A stretch of 64,000 nucleotides of DNA from Pleionea sp. CnH1-48 (GTDB lineage Bacteria > Pseudomonadota > Gammaproteobacteria > Enterobacterales > Kangiellaceae), in contig NZ_JAMXSB010000002.1 of the NCBI RefSeq assembly GCF_024124665.1, positions 496,001 through 560,000 of the forward strand. The letters are read 5' to 3'. Below the pieces are notes generated by a model. The model was not told the DNA's origin and searched no databases. It saw only the letters and a list, made by a program, of their open reading frames with translations. Of this stretch, positions 54,903-61,525 are shown one piece after another. Every line of letters starts with the position of its first letter. Position 1 is the stretch's first letter. The translations under genes and the position numbers were made by a program.

Positions 54903-55628
54903 ATGAACAAAAATAACGTCGATATTGATTCAAGCCTTTCCATCGGTATTGTTGGTTGCAGTTCAGAAGGCGCAGCCCTCTGTTATCAAACCCTTTGCCA
55001 AGAGGCCCAAAATCAGTTGGGAAACTATCAACATCCTCAGATCGCCATGCATACCCACTCGCTGAGTCACTATGTCGATTGTCTGAAAAAAGGCAATCTA
55101 CAAGGTGTTGCCGATCTGATGCTGTCTTCGGCTAACCACTTGAAGAATGCTGGCGCACAGTTGCTTATTTGTCCTGATAACACTATTCATCAGGCTTTTG
55201 AATGGGTTGAGCAGGCTTCTCCTTTACCCTGGCTGCATATCGCCAGAGTCGTGGCAGCAGAAGCCAAACGATCAGGCTACCAGCGCTTAGGCCTGACGGG
55301 GACTCACTGGTTAGTAAACAGCAGTGTTTATCCAGGCATACTGGAGAAGGAATCTCTGGCTTGTGTAAAGCCCAATGCAGAGCAAGTTGATGAGGTAGGA
55401 CGTATTATTATGGAGGAATTAGTCCACGGCGTGTTTAAAGAAGACAGTATTCGTTATTTTCAAACAGTGATTAATAATCTCAAACAGCAAGGATGCGATG
55501 CCGTGATTTTAGGCTGCACCGAAATTCCATTAATCATTAACGACGGTAACTCTGCATTACCTACTTTAGATTCAACACGCTTGCTGGCCAAAGCCGCCTT
55601 GAAGAAATCATTAGAAGGTGTGAAATAA
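54903..55628 (+). CDS. Aspartate/glutamate racemase family protein
   Basis: A 241-residue PLP-independent amino acid racemase-like enzyme. IGIVGCSSEGAALCY opens the fold; the two catalytic cysteines are expected in LLICPDNTIHQAF and LGCTEIPLI, and only the second has the canonical CTE context. In the first the family usually has CNTxH; here CPDNTIH shifts the Cys by two, so activity or specificity may differ. It is closest in plan to YgeA-like broad racemases. Confidence 0.8.
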   Translation: MNKNNVDIDSSLSIGIVGCSSEGAALCYQTLCQEAQNQLGNYQHPQIAMHTHSLSHYVDCLKKGNLQGVADLMLSSANHLKNAGAQLLICPDNTIHQAFEWVEQASPLPWLHIARVVAAEAKRSGYQRLGLTGTHWLVNSSVYPGILEKESLACVKPNAEQVDEVGRIIMEELVHGVFKEDSIRYFQTVINNLKQQGCDAVILGCTEIPLIINDGNSALPTLDSTRLLAKAALKKSLEGVK

Positions 55629-55651
55629 TAGAAAAACGTAAATCGCGGGCA

Positions 55652-55684
55652 ATAAAAAAGGCAGCCTTCGTGGCTACCTTCTTT
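55652..55684. terminator. Terminator of sRNA C, also after the racemase gene
   Basis: AAAAAAGGCAGCC-TTCGT-GGCTACCTT with one A-C mismatch, and a T run on the minus side. It lies 24 bp past the racemase stop. Confidence 0.82.
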
Positions 55685-55881
55685 GAATGAGAACAAGGTC
55701 TCGTCTATCCCAGTTTAGTCCGTTGCCTTCTCCATCAGGCTCCCCTTCTTCCCAGTCCTTCAAATCCTGTCGTACTTTCATCAAGTGCTGTTTTCATCCA
55801 TGCCCTGTTTCCCGCATGAGCTAAACCATTTAGCAACTCCGTGTGAACGCCTTACTTTCCGTGATTCCCTGTCCTGTCCAC
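55652..55881 (-). ncRNA. CsrB/RsmZ-like small RNA (unit C)
   Basis: Predicted RNA of about 230 nt on the minus strand. A -10 TAATATAGA (55886-55894) precedes ACCCGTGGACAGGACAGGGA. About 14 GGA motifs are present. It shares CGTGGACAGG, CAGCACTTGATGAAA and GGGGAGCCTGATGGA with unit A and GGCAACGGACTA with B. Sequence drift between copies is spread along the length while GGA positions persist, as expected for a selected RNA. Confidence 0.77.
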
Positions 55882-56052
55882 GGGTTCTATATTACGTTAA
55901 TCAGGGTGATAGACAATAAGCTTTCTATGACAATTAGATGACAAACGTCTTAACTCAAAAACCATTAGTTTTTTATAATCAATAAGTTAGAAGAAATTAC
56001 TATCAAAAAACCGTAACTCACTTACAGCAAGACGAGACATGGCTTACAGGCT

Positions 56053-56070
56053 TGTAAGAGATCTCGCACA
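56053..56070 (-). promoter_or_regulatory. GacA/UvrY-like box of unit C
   Basis: TGTAAG-AGATCT-CGCACA, about 180 bp upstream of the unit C start. An extra half-site CTTACA lies just left of it (56043-56048), facing the other way. Confidence 0.7.
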
Positions 56071-56226
56071 AAGGTTACAGGCGATCTCCTACATTTTCTT
56101 ATAAGCTCCCGGACTAACCCCATATGTTTTGGCTCAAAAACGATATATCAAATCGAGAATATACGACTAAAAATGAAAATTTAGTCACTTTTAATATTCG
56201 GAAATTAAAATAATGGAGATATAAAA

Positions 56227-56263
56227 AAACCAGAAAGCTCAACTAGGAGCTTTCTGGTTTAAG
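56227..56263. terminator. Terminator of the PEP-CTERM gene
   Basis: AACCAGAAAGCTC-AACTAG-GAGCTTTCTGGTT with A/T runs at both sides, just after the stop codon of the minus-strand gene. Confidence 0.88.
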
Positions 56264-56280
56264 AGAGACAGCGCGATTGA

Positions 56281-57144
56281 TTATGCGTTTTTACGAGCGC
56301 GGTATAACCAACCCAAACCTAACAACAAGACAGATAAAGGACCTGGCTCTGGGACCGTAATAGGTGCCACACTTAATTCAACAAAATCGAATGCTGTGTA
56401 GGGCTCATTAGGCGCATCAAAGTTCACTTCGAGATAACCGGACCAACCATTGTTAATGGCATCCCAGGTAAACACATCGGCAAAACTTAACTGTACAAAG
56501 GCTGCTTGAATCAATCCATCATCAGGGCCATTGTTCTGTAAGTTAACCGGTAAGGTATCGGCTGTATTGTTGGCATAAATCAGATCGATTTCTGCAGGAA
56601 AAACATCATAGTCACCAAAGACCATATTGAAGAAGATATCCGTACCAGCAACAATGTCACCCGCACTCACAAAGAAATCAAAAACAAAGCCAGGCTGATT
56701 AGGTAAGCTATTGGAGTTACCGCTCGGGAAAGTACCGCCAGAACCCCAGGTACTGGTGTTGGCGTCATAAACATTATTGTTGTTGCTAGAGTTATCGTAG
56801 CTGGTGGATAAAGCAATATCAGTAAACTCGACACCTTGCGTGCCATTGTCGCTAAAACCAATACCGTTTACTGATTCATTAAGACGATTATCAAAATCGT
56901 CACCACTACCTGTAGCAACCACACCACCGCCATTCAAACTGGGCAATACATCGCCCGGCCCTAATTGACCATCATTGTTACGATCAATTAATCCGCCATC
57001 ACCGGTTAAAGCAGCGAAGTTAGCATCTGCATTAAACCCAAAGCCATCCTGATCGCCAATTCGAACATACTCAAAAGGAACAGCAAATGCCGGAGCAGTC
57101 ATTGCTCCTGTTAAACCTAACGCGATTAATGTTTTTTTATTCAT
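56281..57144 (-). CDS. PEP-CTERM secreted protein
   Basis: A 287-residue exported protein with a signal peptide (MNKKTLIALGLTGAMTAPAFA) and a canonical PEP-CTERM signal: VPEPGPLSVLLLGLGWLYRARKNA. The middle is rich in Asp, Asn and Gly, including DRNNDGQLGPGD, a possible calcium-binding loop. Such proteins are processed by exosortase and linked to exopolysaccharide. GGAAG stands directly before the ATG. Function unknown. Confidence 0.8.
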   Translation of the reverse strand: MNKKTLIALGLTGAMTAPAFAVPFEYVRIGDQDGFGFNADANFAALTGDGGLIDRNNDGQLGPGDVLPSLNGGGVVATGSGDDFDNRLNESVNGIGFSDNGTQGVEFTDIALSTSYDNSSNNNNVYDANTSTWGSGGTFPSGNSNSLPNQPGFVFDFFVSAGDIVAGTDIFFNMVFGDYDVFPAEIDLIYANNTADTLPVNLQNNGPDDGLIQAAFVQLSFADVFTWDAINNGWSGYLEVNFDAPNEPYTAFDFVELSVAPITVPEPGPLSVLLLGLGWLYRARKNA

Positions 57145-57302
57145 CTTCCACTTCCTGTATCGGTTTATTATCTGCTTTTAGTAGAGCATACTTTGTGCCA
57201 ACTATAATTATTCCTTAAAAACAAACACTTAGAATCATCTCAAAATGGAACTGTTAAGCATTTCGACAAAAGGAATTTTTCCACGAGATAATCAAGATGC
57301 CT

Positions 57303-58337
57303 TTACTTAGGACAGTAACGCTGTATTTTGTCAGTCACTCGCTGCTTATCCAACATGCCACCTAGCAGATAAAAGCAATCGTCAACCGCAAGCAACCCGC
57401 GATGATCCATAGAAGCTGTTTTGAGTGAAGGCAGCACCTGCCATTTTTGTTGCTTTAGATCCCAGGCAAAAACGCGACTGTCAGCAGAAGCAGGACGACC
57501 ATCGTAGCCAATACCGTTGTAGTTATAAGGGTTTGCACTGCCACCAGCAAAGATAATGCGTTGTCCCTTCTCATCTCCTGTTGCGGCCATTCTGTAACCC
57601 GCCGCCCCAGGATGTTTTGGCAATACTTGCCACTTAATTTTGGCAGGGTTCTTTGGGTCTATCGTTCCTAAAAACGAAACGGGTGACATCTTATAAATGC
57701 GTTTACCTTTAGAGCGATCAGCGACTTTGACACCATCAACCACTACCATTTGATTGCCAAGGATACCAGCCGCATGCCCAAAGACGGCAGGGCCAGGAAA
57801 AGGCGAAACCTGTGTCCATGTCATGGAATGAGTATCCAACATTTGAACATGACTGATGTTGCCATCATGATGCCAACCAGACACCAGATAAATGTATCGA
57901 TCTTGATAAACCAGAGCAACACTGTCATCCACCGGAAACGGCATCTCTGTCACTTGTTGATAGCTCGATTGGATAGGATCAAAACGAAATACTTCGGGTG
58001 TCGATACTTCGCTACCATCCTTTGCAACAGTATAACCTCCCATCAAATAAATTTGATTGGCCACCGTTACAGCAATACTGGCTAATCGACCGCCAGGGCC
58101 CGGAACGGGCTTAAGTGTCTGGCCTTGTGGCGTACCCAATTGCCAAAATGAAGCATGAGACGTTGCATCACTCCAACGCTTACCTTCAGCCAAACCGTTA
58201 AAGGAATAGAGTCGCCATTGACCATTAACTTTCGCCGCAGCGACAGCATTATTAGTAATGGGTTTAGGTAATACGCCAGGCTCTGAGGCAAGAAGATTGA
58301 TACTGACTATCAGAAGAAAAATAAACCGAAGTAACAT
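57303..58337 (-). CDS. Secreted kelch-repeat protein
   Basis: A 344-residue beta-propeller protein with a signal peptide (MLLRFIFLLIVSINLLASEPG). Kelch blades include QIYLMGGYTVAKDGSE, YIYLVSGWHHDGN, RIIFAGGSANPYNYNG and CFYLLGGMLDK. It resembles the NanM/mutarotase-like kelch proteins, but a specific sugar cannot be deduced. The frame stays open further upstream through the terminator of sRNA D; an ATG at 58370 is the alternative start. It is codirectional with unit D. Confidence 0.8.
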   Translation of the reverse strand: MLLRFIFLLIVSINLLASEPGVLPKPITNNAVAAAKVNGQWRLYSFNGLAEGKRWSDATSHASFWQLGTPQGQTLKPVPGPGGRLASIAVTVANQIYLMGGYTVAKDGSEVSTPEVFRFDPIQSSYQQVTEMPFPVDDSVALVYQDRYIYLVSGWHHDGNISHVQMLDTHSMTWTQVSPFPGPAVFGHAAGILGNQMVVVDGVKVADRSKGKRIYKMSPVSFLGTIDPKNPAKIKWQVLPKHPGAAGYRMAATGDEKGQRIIFAGGSANPYNYNGIGYDGRPASADSRVFAWDLKQQKWQVLPSLKTASMDHRGLLAVDDCFYLLGGMLDKQRVTDKIQRYCPK

Positions 58338-58417
58338 AACATGAGATCTTATTCGTTTTTTATCCAGCATAACCAAGCCATCAAGATCTCTCAACGCCCA
58401 GATAAAAATCACAGGCA

Positions 58418-58442
58418 TAAAAAAGGCGGCCTCCAGCCGCCC
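58418..58442 (-). terminator. Terminator of sRNA D
   Basis: On the minus strand GGCGGC-TGGAG-GCCGCC followed by six T. GGA lies in the loop. Confidence 0.9.
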
Positions 58443-58551
58443 TAGCATTCTCGCTATCTTCCGTTTTGGTCCCTGCCGTGTTGGTTCCGCCCTGGTTTCC
58501 CTGATGTTCGCGTTCCTGTCGAACCCTCCGTGATATACACTTCCTGTGTAC
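58419..58551 (-). ncRNA. Short RsmX/RsmY-like small RNA (unit D)
   Basis: Predicted RNA of about 133 nt on the minus strand, shorter than units A-C. A -10 TATTAAT (58555-58561) precedes CCCGTACACAGGAAGTG. Eight GGA motifs occur (CAGGA, ACGGA, CAGGGA, GCGGA), one in the terminator loop. Only the first bases and the motif style resemble units A-C, so it is a divergent or independent member. Confidence 0.68.
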
Positions 58552-58725
58552 GGGATTAATAATAGACCGATGGGGTTAAATCACAAGGGACCAAATATCC
58601 CAAAAGGAGTTTCGCAAGCAAGATTCGAGCGCCAATATCATGAATAAATTAAGTTACTTAGCGTCTGTTTCTAGATTCTGTCGAGGTGCAGCATTACAGC
58701 GTTTTGCAACCATATCGCTACTGTC

Positions 58726-58743
58726 TTTAAGAGAATGCTGACA
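58726..58743 (-). promoter_or_regulatory. GacA/UvrY-like box of unit D
   Basis: TTTAAG-AGAATG-CTGACA matches with one mismatch per arm and lies about 184 bp upstream of the unit D start, the same distance as in units A-C. Confidence 0.55.
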
Positions 58744-58791
58744 CAGAGAAAATACAATGACTGACGTCAGCGACCTTACCATTCAAGCCAC

Positions 58792-59919
58792 TTAGGCATC
58801 ATAATCAATGCCGACCCGATAAATCACCGAATCATGATATCCGGTAATCACTTTTTTCAGGCCCGACAAGGCATCATCTAACTCAGCAACACCACTATCA
58901 ACAATCAAGGGCTTGCCCTCTAGTGCCTGAACTTTCTGTTTTGTGGCGATAACATGAAAGTGTTCCCAACCAATTTTCTGAATGACTTCGGGTGAAAACT
59001 GTTGGTTGCCTCGGCCAATAATATGCCCTTGCCCACCGATGATCGTGATGACTGCTTCCACGGTTTCCTGTTCGCACAAGTTAGAAAGATAAATGGCATC
59101 AACATCCGATGCGATCAGTTGATTATCCTTAACCACATCAATGCCTAATAGAGTGTTTTCGAGACCCAGCTCTTCCATCAGTGCCGCACAGGTGGAGCCA
59201 GAGCCAATGGCATAACAAATATCTGGCTCCATATTTTCGATCACATCCGCAGCGATGTCCTGGAGTACCAGTTCTTCAACTTCTACCCCCCCCTGCTTGG
59301 TTGCCTGAACATATTTCAACGCATCAGGAATGATCATGCTGCCAAAGTTACGCGCCTTAACACGACCTTCGCGAAAGGCAGCTTCGTCGATATCCATCAC
59401 CGATGCCTCGCGCAATGATAACAGCTCGCCTTCGATAAGCTGATTAATCACCATCCCGGCCGCCTTGGGGGTAACCGCATAAACGCCACTGTGGATCTTG
59501 CAACCAGCAGGAATACCCAATACAGGAATGTCGGTATCCAATGTCGATAAAATATCTCGTGCCGTACCGTCACCACCGGCAAACAAGATCACATCAACGC
59601 CCTGTTGCTCAAAACATCGAATCAAATCTTGTGTGTCTTCAGCCTGGCTAGGTTGAGCATATTCAGCCACCACAACAGGCGTCATACCTGCAGCGACCAC
59701 ACTGTCTTCACCCATTGCACCCGATGCTGTCAAAATCTGTAGCTTGTTACGATGGGTTGCCTCAATCATAGCCAGCGCCGCCTGACTACGCGTTGGCGCC
59801 AAGGGTTGAGCGCCCTTTTCTAAAGCCAGTGCTCGAATGTCTTCGCCATCGCTGCCTTTTAAGGCAACACTGCCTCCGATCCCGGCAAATGGATTCACCA
59901 CCAATCCCAATTTAAACAT
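58792..59919 (-). CDS. ATP-NAD kinase family protein (AcoX/NAD-kinase-like)
   Basis: A 375-residue soluble protein of the NAD kinase-like superfamily. The N-terminus LGLVVNPFAGIGGSVALKGSDG and the nucleotide motif LFAGGDGTARDIL are characteristic, followed by GIPAGCKIHSGVYAVTP. It is longer than NAD kinase proper and belongs to the AcoX-like group of uncertain substrate. No acetoin genes are near. The ATG is well placed and the gene is single. Confidence 0.83.
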   Translation of the reverse strand: MFKLGLVVNPFAGIGGSVALKGSDGEDIRALALEKGAQPLAPTRSQAALAMIEATHRNKLQILTASGAMGEDSVVAAGMTPVVVAEYAQPSQAEDTQDLIRCFEQQGVDVILFAGGDGTARDILSTLDTDIPVLGIPAGCKIHSGVYAVTPKAAGMVINQLIEGELLSLREASVMDIDEAAFREGRVKARNFGSMIIPDALKYVQATKQGGVEVEELVLQDIAADVIENMEPDICYAIGSGSTCAALMEELGLENTLLGIDVVKDNQLIASDVDAIYLSNLCEQETVEAVITIIGGQGHIIGRGNQQFSPEVIQKIGWEHFHVIATKQKVQALEGKPLIVDSGVAELDDALSGLKKVITGYHDSVIYRVGIDYDA

Positions 59920-60096
59920 GCAACTGCCTCTATACTGCCAACTCTTCCATCATGGGGAACTTGTCTTGATGATCCCTGCCCAGATTTCGAAAGTTCACTC
60001 ATTCATCAAATGCACAAATAGCGCTCTTTAGGTGTTGCTATTGTACATTAACCCTGCACAGGATTCTTTGCTAATCGAGAGCGGATAAAAACAATC

Positions 60097-60297
60097 TTGA
60101 GTAGTAACGATACTCTTGAACAAGGTGACCATAGCAGTAAAAAGTATGAGTTAATCAATAACAAACAATGCCTGCGTTTTTCTGCTCACCTAGAAACTAG
60201 AGAACGCTTTATCGGCGACACAACAGCAGATTGGAACTATGACATCAATTTGCATGGTATGTGTATTGAGCCTAAAAACTTTACACTGGTTCCCTAA
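60097..60297 (+). CDS. Possible small protein with a TTG start
   Basis: A 66-codon frame from TTG at 60097 (MSSNDTLEQGDHSSKKYELIN...). It resembles no family I know; it could be a remnant. A hairpin with a T run follows closely, which supports a transcript here. No strong ribosome binding site is visible. Confidence 0.3.
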   Translation: MSSNDTLEQGDHSSKKYELINNKQCLRFSAHLETRERFIGDTTADWNYDINLHGMCIEPKNFTLVP

Positions 60298-60324
60298 TTA
60301 ATACAGCTCCGTAAAACTCATAGA

Positions 60325-60366
60325 CTCTCCCTGTGCCAGAGACATGGTGCAGGGAGTTTTTAACTT
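60325..60366 (+). terminator. Terminator after the small frame at 60097
   Basis: CTCCCTGTGCC-AGAGACAT-GGTGCAGGGAG (two G-U pairs) followed by TTTTTA, about 30 bp past the stop codon. Confidence 0.72.
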
Positions 60367-60421
60367 TATGTAACTGACTAAAATACAATCAGCATCAAGA
60401 TTGGTTGCTCTAAAAACCCAT

Positions 60422-60922
60422 TCAACAACAGCTTTCCATATAATAAGACAATCCTTGAATGGCCTTCTTAGCTGTAGGGGGTGGATTGGTCAGCATTTCG
60501 TTATAAGCAGTCTCGATCCCCTGCAAAAAACTGTCTGAAGGTGGCCGCCCAGAAAAATCATCAATGCTCGGAGAAAAATCAATGCCAATAATGTCGCACA
60601 TGGCTTTTTCGAGTCCCTGAGGTCTTGCTTCAACCTTCTCGAATTGCTCTTGCTGTTCTTGTGTTCTGCCACAGGGAACATACCAAAACCCAAAATCATC
60701 CTGAGCCCTTCGCTGCTCCCCAGCCAAACAATAATGAGACATTTCGTGCAGTAAGCTTCGCGGATAGTTGCTTCTAAAATAGAGTGTCGCTTTGGCGTTT
60801 TCTTTGGGCGCACTATAAAAAGGCTCATCCGCCCCGCCTTGTATCAATAAGTGAGGAAACACCTCAGCAAAAGCGCTGACTAAATGTCGACACAACTCAT
60901 CATCACTCTCTTTACTCAACAT
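60422..60922 (-). CDS. epmC: Elongation factor P hydroxylase EpmC
   Basis: A 166-residue enzyme that hydroxylates the modified lysine of EF-P. LHEMSHYCLAGEQRR holds the HExxH metal site; DFGFWYVPCGRTQEQQEQFEKVEARPQGLE matches the YfcM/EpmC family. The presence implies EpmA, EpmB and EF-P elsewhere. It has no operon partner. Confidence 0.9.
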   Translation of the reverse strand: MLSKESDDELCRHLVSAFAEVFPHLLIQGGADEPFYSAPKENAKATLYFRSNYPRSLLHEMSHYCLAGEQRRAQDDFGFWYVPCGRTQEQQEQFEKVEARPQGLEKAMCDIIGIDFSPSIDDFSGRPPSDSFLQGIETAYNEMLTNPPPTAKKAIQGLSYYMESCC

Positions 60923-61383
60923 CGGTACAGCCCTAATCAGCGAAAATACATCAAGTTGGCGGAAAGATAACAGAAACCACTCTGAACATGAATATCTTTA
61001 CCTGACGACGGAAGTTTAAACAACGAGAGAGCAGATCTGATGCATCCATTCTGAGCTACCGCTCTCTCATCGATGAAAGGTAACCTGAGCATTTATTAAA
61101 CAAACCGAAGCACTCCCCTCTTACTCACAACAAACATTCGTCCCAGCCATAAATGCTGCCACAATGTAATCAAACTCATCACAAAATGGCATAATTTAAG
61201 CACCAAAATTGTGCCTCAAACTACCACTAATGAACAATATTCAATCAGCTGTATAAGCGTTGCAAAACAAGCACTTAATAAAGTATTGTCAAGCAAAAAA
61301 ATTTATTTTGAAAATCTCCAAGAGTTTCAATCATCTAGCGGTTTTTGCCGTGCAGAATAATCAATATCTGCTTTACAGTTTAG

Positions 61384-61421
61384 CCATCCAACTATATATT
61401 GTGCCGAGATTCTCGGATGGC
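61384..61421. promoter_or_regulatory. Palindromic region with an NrdR-like box upstream of nrdJa
   Basis: ACTATATATTGTG (61391-61403) fits the NrdR box core CTATATATTG. It is followed by CCGAGA-T-TCTCGG (61404-61416), and GCCATCC/GGATGGC enclose the whole. A second, weaker box-like CATATAGTTATG sits at about 61427-61438, 34 bp on; tandem NrdR boxes are usually 31-32 bp apart. Confidence 0.4.
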
Positions 61422-61463
61422 CCCACCATATAGTTATGTATCGCTCATGGAGTTATATGTAGG

Positions 61464-61472
61464 TTATCCACA
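61464..61472 (+). promoter_or_regulatory. DnaA box upstream of nrdJa
   Basis: A perfect TTATCCACA, 54 bp upstream of the nrdJa ATG. DnaA-ATP control of ribonucleotide reductase is known for E. coli nrdAB; here it is inferred. Confidence 0.6.
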
Positions 61473-61525
61473 GCTTGTTCTCAAACTAATAAACAACCCT
61501 TCATATTTTTGGATGGACGCAGGAC

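Larger units (their letters stand above)
60923..61525. other. Regulatory gap between epmC and nrdJa
   Basis: 603 bp without a credible gene. The distal part is AT-rich and featureless. The part from 61380 on carries the candidate NrdR site, a palindrome and a DnaA box listed separately. No cobalamin riboswitch box was recognised. Confidence 0.5.

Noticed and set aside
53229-55900. Units A-C as MITEs or other mobile elements
   Set aside because: No terminal inverted repeats or target duplications; the shared features are promoter, GGA motifs and terminator.
61200-61525. Cobalamin riboswitch upstream of nrdJa
   Set aside because: No B12-box-like sequence was recognised; the DnaA and NrdR-like sites explain the region better.
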